Positions 32,072-41,420 of a stretch of DNA of 64,000 nt are shown piece after piece. Positions within the stretch are counted from its first letter, which is position 1; each line of letters opens with the position of its first letter. The translations under genes and the position numbers were made by a program. The DNA comes from Saccharibacillus sp. JS10 (lineage in GTDB: Bacteria > Bacillota > Bacilli > Paenibacillales > Paenibacillaceae): the NCBI RefSeq assembly GCF_024436065.1, contig NZ_JANFNS010000002.1:496001-560000 (forward strand), read 5' to 3'. The notes below the pieces were generated by a model. That model was not told the origin of the DNA. It worked only from the letters and a program-made list of their open reading frames with translations, and did not search any database.

Positions 32072-33190
32072 ATGCTTAAAATTGGCTCCCATGTGTCTTT
32101 TTCAGACAAGGGACTTATTAGTGCAGCGAATGAAGCGAATGGTTACGGATCGACATCGTTTATGATATATACCGGCGCTCCGCAAAATACGCGTCGCAAA
32201 CCGATGGAGACGATGAATATCGAAGAAGGTCGCAAGCTGATGGAGCAAAACGGCGTCTCCGAGATTGTCGTTCATGCTCCGTATATCGTGAACTTAGGCT
32301 CGTACAAAGACGCGACGTACGAACTGGGCGTTAGCTTTTTGCAAGAAGAAATTCGCCGTACGCATGCTCTCGGAACGAAGCAGATCGTTTTGCATCCGGG
32401 TGCTTTTACCGATCGGGACGCGGAGTACGGGATTGAGCGTATTGCAGCGGGCTTAACCGAAGTGCTGCGCGGCGTACCGGAAACCGATGTGAATATTGCG
32501 CTTGAGACGATGGCGGGCAAAGGTACGGAAGTCGGTCGCTCGTTCGAAGAATTGGCGCAAATTATTGATAAAGTACCGGATAATGATCGTCTGAGCATTT
32601 GTATGGACACTTGCCATATTCACGACGCCGGTTATGATGTGGCTGGAGATTTCGATCAAGTGCTGAAGCAATTCGATGACATCGTGGGACTGAATCGTCT
32701 GGCTGTCATGCACATTAATGATAGTAAAAATCCGTCTGGCGCGAAAAAAGACCGTCATACGCCGCTCGGTACAGGATGGATCGGATTTGACGCGTTGAAC
32801 AAAGTCGTGAATCACTCGTCGCTCAGCCATCTTCCGTTTATTTTGGAAACGCCGTGGATTGGCAAAGACGTCAAAACGCAGCGTCCGATGTACGAAGTCG
32901 AGATCGCGCTTCTTCGCGGCACAGTAGAGGAGCGCTTTGGAACAGGCTTTGCCGAAGACGTAGAGAAATTGCAATCGTTTTTCGCTTCCAAAGAAATCGA
33001 TCCGCGCGCGTTTACTTTGGATGTATGGAATACACTCAAAAACGATGCGAAAGCGAAAAAAGCCGATCCGCGCGAACCGTTAGAACGTCTATATGATCTG
33101 GCGATCGAAGCTGCGTTACTGCCGAATCTGTCTGAAGAAGATTTGAATAAACGATTGATCGGCGTATTATCTGGAAAATATCTGAAATAG
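32072..33190 (+). CDS. nfo: Endonuclease IV (AP endonuclease) with C-terminal extension
   Basis: An apurinic/apyrimidinic endonuclease of base-excision repair (YqfS in B. subtilis), a TIM-barrel enzyme with a trinuclear zinc site. Ligand motifs are visible: [67 protein letters not shown] and ILETPW. The catalytic barrel ends near residue 285. The protein is 372 residues, whereas typical bacterial members have 280-300, so about 80-90 residues are extra. They are charged and helical ([20 protein letters not shown] onward) with no domain I recognise. AGAGGAGG precedes the ATG. Confidence 0.92.
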   Translation: MLKIGSHVSFSDKGLISAANEANGYGSTSFMIYTGAPQNTRRKPMETMNIEEGRKLMEQNGVSEIVVHAPYIVNLGSYKDATYELGVSFLQEEIRRTHALGTKQIVLHPGAFTDRDAEYGIERIAAGLTEVLRGVPETDVNIALETMAGKGTEVGRSFEELAQIIDKVPDNDRLSICMDTCHIHDAGYDVAGDFDQVLKQFDDIVGLNRLAVMHINDSKNPSGAKKDRHTPLGTGWIGFDALNKVVNHSSLSHLPFILETPWIGKDVKTQRPMYEVEIALLRGTVEERFGTGFAEDVEKLQSFFASKEIDPRAFTLDVWNTLKNDAKAKKADPREPLERLYDLAIEAALLPNLSEEDLNKRLIGVLSGKYLK

Positions 33191-33212
33191 AATCAAGGGG
33201 GATCTTAGAATC

Positions 33213-34112
33213 ATGGAGCGTCATATCAAAACTGCGGGTTCCGCGACTCAACAACCATCGGAACATCGCGCACGTATGCTTATTTCTTGCCCGGATGGTC
33301 CGGGAATCGTATCGGCAGTCTCACGTTTTCTGTTCGATCACGGTGCGAATATCGTCCAATCCGACCAATATACGATGGACCCGGATGGCGGGATGTTCTT
33401 TATGCGGATCGAATTCGATCTGGAAGGGCTGAACGAGAAGCAAGCGAAGTTGGAAGAAGATTTTGAAGAAATCGCGCAGCGGTTTTCGATGGATTGGAAT
33501 ATTTACCGCGCAGCGAAAAAGAAAAAAATCGCGATTTTCGTATCCAAAGAAGATCATTGTCTTGTTGAATTGCTATGGCAATGGCAAGCTGGCGATCTGG
33601 ATGCCGAAATCGCGGTTGTCGTGAGCAATCATCCAGATATGCGTCAGTATGTTGAATCGTTCGGGATTGAATATCGCCATATTCCGGTAACGAAAGACAA
33701 CAAGCCAGAAGCGGAACGTCAGCAGCTGGAAGCGGTAGGCGATGATATTGATCTGATCGTATTGGCACGTTATATGCAGATCGTGTCGCCGTACTTTATC
33801 GAAAATTATCGTAACCGTATCATTAATATTCACCACTCGTTTTTGCCGGCATTCGTTGGAGGAAAACCGTATGCACAAGCGTATGATCGCGGTGTGAAAA
33901 TTATCGGTGCGACGGCGCACTATGTGACCGAAGAGCTGGACGGCGGACCGATTATCGAGCAAGACGTACAGCGCGTGAGTCACCGCGACGATGTGCCGGA
34001 ATTGAAACGAATCGGACGCACAATCGAGCGAGTGGTTCTGGCGCGCGCTGTCAAATGGCATGCAGAAGACCGGATCTTGGTGCATCACAACAAGACTGTC
34101 GTTTTCAATTAA
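33213..34112 (+). CDS. purU: Formyltetrahydrofolate deformylase
   Basis: Hydrolyses 10-formyl-tetrahydrofolate to formate and tetrahydrofolate, balancing one-carbon pools. The protein is 299 residues. After a 20-residue polar N-terminal extension comes an ACT domain (MLISCPDGPGIVSAVSRFLF, about 25-100). A formyltransferase domain follows, with the active-site region INIHHSFLPAFVGGKPY and GVKIIGATAHYVTEELDGGPII (about 195-255). The start ATG 33213 has AAGGGGG 11 bases upstream, 22 bases after nfo, so the two genes may be cotranscribed. Confidence 0.94.
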   Translation: MERHIKTAGSATQQPSEHRARMLISCPDGPGIVSAVSRFLFDHGANIVQSDQYTMDPDGGMFFMRIEFDLEGLNEKQAKLEEDFEEIAQRFSMDWNIYRAAKKKKIAIFVSKEDHCLVELLWQWQAGDLDAEIAVVVSNHPDMRQYVESFGIEYRHIPVTKDNKPEAERQQLEAVGDDIDLIVLARYMQIVSPYFIENYRNRIINIHHSFLPAFVGGKPYAQAYDRGVKIIGATAHYVTEELDGGPIIEQDVQRVSHRDDVPELKRIGRTIERVVLARAVKWHAEDRILVHHNKTVVFN

Positions 34113-34347
34113 AATAAGACAAAATTGTAAACCGGTGATTTCGTAACTTAAAGCAACTTGGGATCGTCTTACTTAAGGGGAGACGTCCAGACTGCCAAGT
34201 TGGATCAAAAAGATTAGCCAAAAGGCACCCAAGGACGACCTGTTGATTGCTCAACAGGTCTATGTTCTTTTAAAGGATGTAAAAATCATCTAGTTATGGA
34301 TAAGAGGTATGAAGGTCTTTGGCGCTTTTAATTAAAGAAAGGGGAAG
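34113..34347 (+). ncRNA. Candidate structured leader RNA upstream of the MoxR/VWA operon
   Basis: A 235-base gap with several nested stems. CAACTTGG (34154-34161) pairs with CCAAGTTG (34195-34202) and encloses CGTCT/AGACG; then GCC-AAAA-GGC (34217-34226); then a perfect 10-bp hairpin GACCTGTTGA/TCAACAGGTC (34237-34260) followed by a weak T-containing tail. Alternative pairings exist: CTTGGG (34157-34162) with CCCAAG (34228-34233), and CGTCC (34184-34188) with GGACG (34233-34237). I could not match it to a riboswitch class from memory. It may be a leader, a terminator region after purU, or both. Confidence 0.4.
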
Positions 34348-36753
34348 ATGAGATTGGATGTTATAAAAAAAGGAGTCAAAATCGTCTTCGCTGCACTGCT
34401 GGCGATGATGATCCTGATGACGGTAATTCCGACAGCACTTGTTCAAGCTCAAGTTGAATCCGAAAGTGATTCCCTACAAGTGACAACCGAATTCGGGTAC
34501 GGCGGTAAAGTGAATGAAGGTCGTTGGAATCCGCTCAAAGTGACGTTAACGAGCAAGCGTGATCTGGAAGGCGACTTGGTTATTCAAGTTAGTCCGCAAA
34601 ATGGATTAGGCGAAAGTACATATGTCAGACATGTTGAACTTCCGGCAGGCACGGCAAAAGAAGTCGTACTCGCAATTCCGGGAGGTTCGTATTCACGCAA
34701 TACAAGTCTGCTTCAGTTTTATAAAGGATCGGTTGAAAAAGGGAAATCGGTACCTTTTAGCGAAGGACGTGCTTATTTATCGAGTGCGATTCAACAAGGC
34801 GGCGTGATGGGCGTATTATCGTCTGATCCCGACACCATGAATTTTATGAGTTTGTTGCAATCTACAGGCAGTCTTGTAAAAGTCGTGCCGCTGAAAGCTG
34901 CTGATATCGGCGAAGATCCAATGTTGCTAGATGGATTGGATGCGCTTGTTATCAACGATTTCCCGATGGATACATTAAACGAGGCTCAAACTCAAGCGAT
35001 TCGTAGTTGGGTACAACGGGGCGGCACACTGGTATGGGGCGGTGGAAGCACCTATCCGAAAACGGTCGGAGCTTTGGAAGATCTATCTCCCGTTCAAGCT
35101 TCGGGAGGGACTGTACAAAGTTCGGCATCGACGTTGGCTTCCGCAGATCGCGAGAAAAAACTCCCTGCGAATACATCGCTTACGCTCACGAAAAGTGAAG
35201 CTAAGCCTAATGCACAAGTTCGCTATGAATCAAATGGCGTACCTATCATTGCTTCGATGCCAATGCAAGCTGGCGAAGTCTTTTATGCCGGATATGATCT
35301 TTCGCTAGAACCTTTGGCATCTTGGCAAGGCAGTGCGAAATTGTGGGGCGAGTTGCTGCAATCTCGTTTGCAAGGCAATGCCGTAGTCAATGGGATGTTT
35401 GGCAATGTCTATTCGAATTTATCGTATGCCCTGGATTATTTCCCTTCGATCCATCTACCTAAATTGAATGTGCTGGTATGGATGTTATTGATCTATGTGG
35501 TCATTGTTGCACCGATTCTGTATCTGATCTTACGGAAATTCGATAAGCGCGAATGGGCTTGGATCGGAATTCCGCTGATTGCAGTCGTGTCGAGCGCGGC
35601 AATCTATATGACCGGATCTTCGGATAAAACCAATGAACTTGCCCATACGCTCAGCTATGTGAATATGAACGGAGAAGGACAGGGCGTACGAAGCAATACG
35701 ACTGCTTTATTTGTTCCCCGTTCGGGTGAGTATGAGATTGATTTTCCGCAAAACACATCGGTTTCGATGATGAATAGTGACGCCTTTTTCGGAATGAATG
35801 GTGAAGTTAGCCGCAAATTGTCTACCTTTGTTCGTCAAGAACCGGACAACACGCAGCTTCATTTAGGCGATATGTCGTACTGGTCGGTGTCCAAATTTGC
35901 TTTTGACGAAGCGAAGCCTGTCGATACCGGAAAATGGACAACCGATCTTAGCGTGGATGAAAAAGGCGCAATCGTAGGTACGGTGACGAATGACACGAAG
36001 CGTTCCTTTACCGATGTTGCGCTGATCGCAGGCAACCAATTGTACAAGTTAGGCACATTGAAACCTGCAGAAACCGTAACGATTGGTAAAGGATTCACGA
36101 TTTCTTCGACTTATTATGATATTAGCAATCTACTGCTTACCAGTCAGACGACAGCCGAAGACCCTTATCTTCGTCAACGTTCAATGCTGCAAAATATGCC
36201 GGAAAGCAATGCAACGATGAATCCCAACGGAGTCGAGAACACTTATTTGATCGCTTTTGAAGAAAGTGCGGATGAACCTTTTGACGTAGACGGAAAGTCT
36301 GTCCGTAACGATCGACTGAGTTTGTATAAGCAGCCCGTGTCGTTAGAACTTATAAAAGATGGCGAAGTGCGTATTCCATCCGGTTATATCGGCGGGTATG
36401 TCGCACATACGAATACCACTCAAGTGAGCGACGATGGAAACGGTCGAATCAACGCTTCGCCGGGGGTTATGACGGTTGCGTATCAATTGCCGGATCTGGG
36501 GGAAGTGAATTACGAAGATCTAGAAATCAACTTGCCGGATGGACGTATTCAGACCGCGGCATTGGAATTATGGAATCAACAGAAAAAAGATTGGGAACCG
36601 GTCGATTGGAAAACAGGCGCAACGAACGCGATTTACAACAATGCTGCCGATTATGTGAATCCAGACAATCGTATCCAGATTCGTTTCCAAATCAAACAAT
36701 GGACATCCCTTATATTGCCGCAGATCAAGTTGAAAGGAGCGGTGCAACCATGA
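34348..36753 (+). CDS. Exported membrane protein, first gene of the ABC/MoxR operon
   Basis: An 801-residue protein with an N-terminal signal peptide (about 1-33, AALLAMMILMTVIPTALVQA). It has an extracytoplasmic domain (about 35-370) with a beta-sandwich followed by a Rossmann-like part (GVMGVLSSDPDTMNFMSLL, and WVQRGGTLVWGGGST as in GATase1-like domains of VWA operons). Two membrane helices follow (about 373-395 and 402-422), then a second exported domain to the end. The family has no known enzyme activity. Its stop overlaps the start of the ABC ATPase. It probably serves as an envelope component or receptor of the transporter encoded next. Confidence 0.72.
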   Translation: MRLDVIKKGVKIVFAALLAMMILMTVIPTALVQAQVESESDSLQVTTEFGYGGKVNEGRWNPLKVTLTSKRDLEGDLVIQVSPQNGLGESTYVRHVELPAGTAKEVVLAIPGGSYSRNTSLLQFYKGSVEKGKSVPFSEGRAYLSSAIQQGGVMGVLSSDPDTMNFMSLLQSTGSLVKVVPLKAADIGEDPMLLDGLDALVINDFPMDTLNEAQTQAIRSWVQRGGTLVWGGGSTYPKTVGALEDLSPVQASGGTVQSSASTLASADREKKLPANTSLTLTKSEAKPNAQVRYESNGVPIIASMPMQAGEVFYAGYDLSLEPLASWQGSAKLWGELLQSRLQGNAVVNGMFGNVYSNLSYALDYFPSIHLPKLNVLVWMLLIYVVIVAPILYLILRKFDKREWAWIGIPLIAVVSSAAIYMTGSSDKTNELAHTLSYVNMNGEGQGVRSNTTALFVPRSGEYEIDFPQNTSVSMMNSDAFFGMNGEVSRKLSTFVRQEPDNTQLHLGDMSYWSVSKFAFDEAKPVDTGKWTTDLSVDEKGAIVGTVTNDTKRSFTDVALIAGNQLYKLGTLKPAETVTIGKGFTISSTYYDISNLLLTSQTTAEDPYLRQRSMLQNMPESNATMNPNGVENTYLIAFEESADEPFDVDGKSVRNDRLSLYKQPVSLELIKDGEVRIPSGYIGGYVAHTNTTQVSDDGNGRINASPGVMTVAYQLPDLGEVNYEDLEINLPDGRIQTAALELWNQQKKDWEPVDWKTGATNAIYNNAADYVNPDNRIQIRFQIKQWTSLILPQIKLKGAVQP

Positions 36754-37679
36754 TCGAGATCAAAGACTTAAGTAAACGATACGGGAATTTCCAAGCGTTG
36801 GATCAGATTAGTCTGAATATCGAAGCGGGAACCGTTTTTGGATTTGTAGGACCGAACGGAGCCGGGAAATCGACGACGATGTCGATCTTGGCGACGCTCC
36901 TTTTGCCGGATTCGGGAATCGCCAAAGTCAGCGGTTTTGACGTCACGCGCCATCCGAAAGAAGTACGTCGCCGTATTGGCTATATGCCTGACTTTTTCGG
37001 TGTGTATGATCAATTCAAAACCGATGAGTATCTGCATTTCTATGGAGCGAGTTACGGGATTGCCCGTGCGGAGCGGGAACAATTGATTCCGCAACTGCTG
37101 GAACTTGTGAATTTGTCGGATAAAAAAGACGCGTATGTCGATGGTCTGTCTCGCGGGATGAAGCAGCGTCTATGCCTGGCACGAAGTCTGGTTCATGATC
37201 CGGAAGTGTTAATTTTGGACGAACCGGCTTCGGGGCTTGATCCGAGAGCGCGAATCGAAATGCGCGAGATTTTGAAAGAACTCAAACGGATGGGCAAAAC
37301 GATCATCATTTCTTCGCATATTTTGCCTGAACTTGCCGAAATGGTCGATCAGATTGGCGTGATTGAACATGGTCGTATGGTGGCGCAAGGCAAAGTATCG
37401 GATATCCAAAGCCGGATGAGAGTCAATCGCGTACTTCATATTCGAACGATGAGCCGTCAAGACGAACTTGCGGAGAAACTGCAAGACGAACCCTACGTGA
37501 GCCGGGTACTGAGCGACGCTAACGGAATCCAAGTTCATTTTAGCGGGCAAGACGCCGAACAGATGCAGCTTCTTCGCCGTATTTTAGATTGGGAATATGA
37601 AGTGGTCTCATTCAATGAAGCGCAAACGAATTTGGAAGATGTCTTCCTTGAAATCACCAAAGGAGGAGCCGCGATATGA
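36750..37679 (+). CDS. ABC transporter ATP-binding protein
   Basis: A 309-residue ATPase of the drug/gliding-type (GldA/NatA-like) subgroup. Walker A GPNGAGKST lies at about 34-42, signature LSRGMKQR, Walker B VLILDEPASGLDP and H-loop ISSHIL. A C-terminal extension of about 85 residues is typical of this subgroup. ATG 36750 overlaps the upstream stop (ATGA) and has AAAGGAGCGG before it; a longer frame from 36570 is an out-of-frame read of the upstream gene. It pairs with the permease that overlaps its own stop. Confidence 0.93.
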   Translation: MIEIKDLSKRYGNFQALDQISLNIEAGTVFGFVGPNGAGKSTTMSILATLLLPDSGIAKVSGFDVTRHPKEVRRRIGYMPDFFGVYDQFKTDEYLHFYGASYGIARAEREQLIPQLLELVNLSDKKDAYVDGLSRGMKQRLCLARSLVHDPEVLILDEPASGLDPRARIEMREILKELKRMGKTIIISSHILPELAEMVDQIGVIEHGRMVAQGKVSDIQSRMRVNRVLHIRTMSRQDELAEKLQDEPYVSRVLSDANGIQVHFSGQDAEQMQLLRRILDWEYEVVSFNEAQTNLEDVFLEITKGGAAI

Positions 37680-38674
37680 AAATGAAAACCAAATTCGGTG
37701 GCGGAAGCAATCTGTGGATCAATCCTGTACTCGACAAAGAATTCCGTCTACGGATGCGGACGCCGCGTTCTTTTGTCGCTTTGTTATCGTATATTCTGAT
37801 TTTGGGGCTGCTTGCCATTGGATTTATTTACGTGACATTGGGGCTGCAAGATCAACAAAGCGGAATGCGGTTTGATCCTTCGGTGAGCCGCAGCTTGTTC
37901 TATGTGCTGAGTATCGCGCAGCTGGTATTGATCGCTTTTATGACACCGGCGTTAACCGCAGGCGTGATTAGCGGCGAACGCGAAAAGCAGACGCTGAATA
38001 TCTTGCTCACTACGCAGCAAAGCTCGACCGCGATCGTGCTCAGCAAATTAGTGTCTTCGTTAGCTTTTATGATGTTGGTCGTCCTTGCGACATTGCCGAT
38101 CTATAGCATCGTATTTTTGTATGGCGGGATATCGCCTTCGCAATTGATCCAAGTCTTTTTATTTTATATTTTCACGATGCTGCTGCTCGGTTCGATCGGC
38201 ATCATGTGCTCGACTTTGTTCAAACGGACGATTGTATCGGTCATTACGACATACGGAATCTCGTTAGTGATCTTTTTGATTACAGGCATTGTGTATCTTT
38301 TGTTGCTTCGCGTTGTGCAGCAATCGTATTACAGCGTAGCGATTCCGCCGACGTATTCGTGGATCGGATTTATTTTGGGATTGAATCCGGCGGGAGCGTT
38401 AATCAGTATTTTCGAACCGACTCTTTCTTCGCAAGCTTTTTTGATGACTAATATGAATGCACAAAATCAAGCCCCGATTTCGTTATGGCTAGAGTTTGTT
38501 TTGGTCTACAGTGTGTTGATTATCGTGGCACTTTGGATTGCGATTCGCCGGATTCGTCCTGTGCGTCGTAAAAGTAAGAATCGATCTTCGAAATCCAATC
38601 ATCCGGTGAATCCTTCTACATCTACGCAGTCAGACGTTGCCGAGATGACACCTAATCCTCCGGAAAAATCATAG
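37676..38674 (+). CDS. ABC transporter permease (ABC-2 type)
   Basis: A 332-residue integral membrane protein with about six transmembrane segments. Typical ABC-2 features include the N-terminal amphipathic segment NPVLDKEFRLRMRTPRSF and the cytosolic loop GVISGEREKQTLNILLTT, which is the contact helix for the ATPase. The C-terminal tail is basic and Ser-rich. The ATG overlaps the ATPase stop and has AAAGGAGGAGCC upstream. Together with the ATPase it resembles the GldA/GldF type of transporter found near MoxR genes. Confidence 0.88.
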   Translation: MKMKTKFGGGSNLWINPVLDKEFRLRMRTPRSFVALLSYILILGLLAIGFIYVTLGLQDQQSGMRFDPSVSRSLFYVLSIAQLVLIAFMTPALTAGVISGEREKQTLNILLTTQQSSTAIVLSKLVSSLAFMMLVVLATLPIYSIVFLYGGISPSQLIQVFLFYIFTMLLLGSIGIMCSTLFKRTIVSVITTYGISLVIFLITGIVYLLLLRVVQQSYYSVAIPPTYSWIGFILGLNPAGALISIFEPTLSSQAFLMTNMNAQNQAPISLWLEFVLVYSVLIIVALWIAIRRIRPVRRKSKNRSSKSNHPVNPSTSTQSDVAEMTPNPPEKS

Positions 38675-38688
38675 AAAGGAGCCGCGAT

Positions 38689-40380
38689 ATGAAGCAGATT
38701 CTAACGTCGATCCGAGCCGTTCGATTGCGTTTGCAACTTTTCAAAGTGTTTTCTTATGCAGGGCGCGGTCTGACGATCGGATGGTTAGCCGCTGTCGCCT
38801 TGTGGAGTCTGTCTTTTGTAATACCGATTCCTTATCTATGGCTTTGGGCATTGACCTGCGCGGCGTCGGGTCTGCTTCTTGGCGCTGCTGCTTCTTTTCT
38901 TCATCCGATTTCTTTGGAGCAAGCAGCGAAAAAAATGGATCTTGCCGATTCTTCCGAGGAAAGACAAGATCTGATGATGACTGCTTTGGAGTTTCAGCAA
39001 GTGGATTCAAATGCAGCCAACTGGCAACGTAAACAAGCTCAAGCTTACGGCTTAGCATTTGTAGAGCAACGGAAAAAGCGATTGCCGCTGATTTGGAAGT
39101 GGAATAGCTGGATGGTCGTCTCGATCGGTTCAATCGCCGTTTGTGTACTGTTGTCGATCTTGCCAAGCCCTATGGATCAAGTATTAAATCAACGTGCACA
39201 GCAACAAGCAATGATCAAAACGCAGCAAAAAAAAGCGGAAGAACTGGCAAAAAAATTAAGCCAAGCGCCGCTTCAACCGGAATCGCGTCAATCGCTTCAA
39301 GAAGTACCGACTAGGCTTGCCAAGGAACTCGGCGACACGCGCCGTGTCGATCAAGCATTAGACAAAATGGAACAAGCGATGAAACAACTCAGTCGACAAT
39401 CGGACGAAGCAGCGGAGGAGCAAAAAAAGCTGGAAGATTGGAATCGCCGTCTGGCTTCGCAAAAAAGTCTACAAGAAGCAGCTAAATCTTCTACAGAGCT
39501 GCCCAAGCGTACCGAAAATTTGAAAAAAGCTTTATCGAAATTATCGGAACCGCAAAAAAAGGAACTTGCCGAAGCTATGAAAAATTTAGCGAAGCAAGCT
39601 CCTCAAAGCGGGAAACAAACGGCTGCCTTGCAAAAAGCGTTGGAGCAAGCCGCGGAGCAATTAGCAAAATCAGGGCAGCTGAGCGATCAGCAGCTTCAAG
39701 ATTTAGTCGAAAAAATGGCGGCGGCAGCGGCGGAATCGCAGTCGTTAGCGGAGCAAAGCGAACTTGCGGGGCAAGCGGCGGCGCAACTCGCTCAAAACGG
39801 AATGAATATGGCGTCAGAGCTTGCGGCTTCGGGCGTGTCCATCTCCGATACATGGGGAGAAGCAGGCGAAGCTGAGGCAGTGGCAAGTGCAGGATCGTCA
39901 GGAGAATCCGATTCTTCGGGCGATGGTTCCGGGCAAGGTCAAGGCGAAGGTTCTGCTCCATCGGGAGCGGAGAGCGGTCAAGGCGCAGGTCAAGGTTCTG
40001 GATCCGGTCAAGGATCGGGTCAGGGAGCAGGCACCGGTCAAGGAGCTTCCGGCAACGGTGCAGGTTCCGGGTCAGGCGGACAAGCGGGGCAAGGCGGAAG
40101 CGGAGCCGGGTTTGGCAGCGGAGGACGAGATCTTGTCACGACGCCGAGAGATCTGCAAGGTTCAGGCAACGTTCAATCCGATCAAGGGCCTTCTAGCGGC
40201 GGCGGTGAAAAGCAGAAGGGCGGAGTATCGCCGACTATTGACGGTACTCAGCGTCCGTACGATGAAGTCTATAGTCAATATTCACGGCGGGCGAAAGAGT
40301 CGATCGGTCGAAAAGATTTGCCGCAAAACGTACAAGGATTGGTCGAAAGTTATTTTACCGAAATTCAGCCCGGTTCTTAA
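38689..40380 (+). CDS. Coiled-coil membrane protein with Gly/Ser/Gln-rich region
   Basis: A 563-residue protein with DUF4175-like organisation: two membrane helices near the N-terminus (about 24-72) and a third at about 142-162. It is followed by a long Gln/Lys/Glu coiled coil (about 165-380). Then comes a low-complexity stretch of about 80 residues made of G, S, Q, A and E, including short GSGQG-type repeats (about 405-490), and a short folded end (YDEVYSQYSRRAKESI). A ribosome binding site GAAAGGAG precedes the ATG, 14 bases after the permease. It is probably an envelope scaffold of the MoxR system; no catalytic motif is visible. Confidence 0.72.
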   Translation: MKQILTSIRAVRLRLQLFKVFSYAGRGLTIGWLAAVALWSLSFVIPIPYLWLWALTCAASGLLLGAAASFLHPISLEQAAKKMDLADSSEERQDLMMTALEFQQVDSNAANWQRKQAQAYGLAFVEQRKKRLPLIWKWNSWMVVSIGSIAVCVLLSILPSPMDQVLNQRAQQQAMIKTQQKKAEELAKKLSQAPLQPESRQSLQEVPTRLAKELGDTRRVDQALDKMEQAMKQLSRQSDEAAEEQKKLEDWNRRLASQKSLQEAAKSSTELPKRTENLKKALSKLSEPQKKELAEAMKNLAKQAPQSGKQTAALQKALEQAAEQLAKSGQLSDQQLQDLVEKMAAAAAESQSLAEQSELAGQAAAQLAQNGMNMASELAASGVSISDTWGEAGEAEAVASAGSSGESDSSGDGSGQGQGEGSAPSGAESGQGAGQGSGSGQGSGQGAGTGQGASGNGAGSGSGGQAGQGGSGAGFGSGGRDLVTTPRDLQGSGNVQSDQGPSSGGGEKQKGGVSPTIDGTQRPYDEVYSQYSRRAKESIGRKDLPQNVQGLVESYFTEIQPGS

Positions 40381-40430
40381 ATCGGCAATTTTAAAATTCA
40401 ATCAAATCCACAGTGAAAAGGAGCGTATCT

Positions 40431-41420
40431 ATGTTGCAAGAAACCGATCGGATCGACAGTTGGAGAGCAACGATAGAAGAGGTACGTCAAGAAATCGGGA
40501 AAGTCATCGTTGGACAAGCCGAAACGGTCGAGCAGATGTTATGGTGTGTGTTTGCCGGCGGTCATGCGCTGCTGGAAGGCATACCGGGACTTGGCAAAAC
40601 GATGCTGGTACGCGCCGCTGCCGACACATTGGATTTGCCTTTTTCCCGGATTCAATTCACGCCTGATCTGATGCCTAGCGATATTACGGGAACCGATGTG
40701 ATTCATTTTGGCGGAGAAGGCGGCGTCTCGGGAGAATTTCGCCCAGGGCCTTTGTTTGGCAGCATCGTACTTGCCGACGAAATCAATCGGGCTACACCGA
40801 AAACGCAAAGCGCGCTGCTTGAAGCGATGCAGGAAAAAACGATCACAGTCGGGGGAACGACGCATCGATTGCCGGAGCCGTTTTTTGTATTGGCGACGCA
40901 AAACCCGTTAGAAAACGAAGGTACCTATCCGTTACCCGAAGCGCAGTTGGATCGTTTTTTGCTCAAATTAGACGTGAATTATCCTTCGCCGGATGAGCTT
41001 AAAGAAATTATTCGCCGCACGACAACCACATTCTCGCACCAAGCTGTCAAGATCGCCGATGCTGCGTCCGTATCGGAAATTCAGCGCGGAGTGAAAGACG
41101 TATTAGTCGCTGAAGAAGTGTTGGATTACGGCGTCCGTCTACTCATGATGACACATCCCGATCAACCGTATTCCCCAGATTCCGTCAAACGATATGTCAG
41201 ATTCGGTTCGGGTCCTCGCGGTCTGCAAGCCATGATCGCGGTCGCGAAAGTTCGCGCGATGATGAAAGGCAGAATGCACGTATCGACAGGGGATTTGCGA
41301 GCGGTTGCTACACCTGCCATGCGTCATCGGTTATTGCTCAATTTTGAAGGGCAAGCAGACGGCATTTCACCGGATTTGCTGGTCGCCGATATTTTAAAAA
41401 GTCTGGAATCTTCGAAATGA
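40431..41420 (+). CDS. MoxR-family AAA+ ATPase
   Basis: A 329-residue MoxR/RavA-type AAA+ ATPase, a chaperone-like factor that acts with VWA proteins. Walker A GIPGLGKT lies at about 50-57, Walker B IVLADEINRATPKTQSALLEAMQE, sensor 1 VLATQNPLENEGTYPLPEAQLDRFL and the C-terminal lid GPRGLQAMIAVAKVRA. ATG 40431 is chosen because AAAAGGAG (40416-40423) lies 7 bases upstream; a GTG at 40413 would precede that site. It overlaps the DUF58 gene by 4 bases. Confidence 0.93.
   Translation: MLQETDRIDSWRATIEEVRQEIGKVIVGQAETVEQMLWCVFAGGHALLEGIPGLGKTMLVRAAADTLDLPFSRIQFTPDLMPSDITGTDVIHFGGEGGVSGEFRPGPLFGSIVLADEINRATPKTQSALLEAMQEKTITVGGTTHRLPEPFFVLATQNPLENEGTYPLPEAQLDRFLLKLDVNYPSPDELKEIIRRTTTTFSHQAVKIADAASVSEIQRGVKDVLVAEEVLDYGVRLLMMTHPDQPYSPDSVKRYVRFGSGPRGLQAMIAVAKVRAMMKGRMHVSTGDLRAVATPAMRHRLLLNFEGQADGISPDLLVADILKSLESSK

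Noticed and set aside
34113-34347. Assignment of the leader to c-di-AMP, M-box, lysine, SAM or T-box classes
   Set aside because: The conserved core sequences that I know for these classes are absent.
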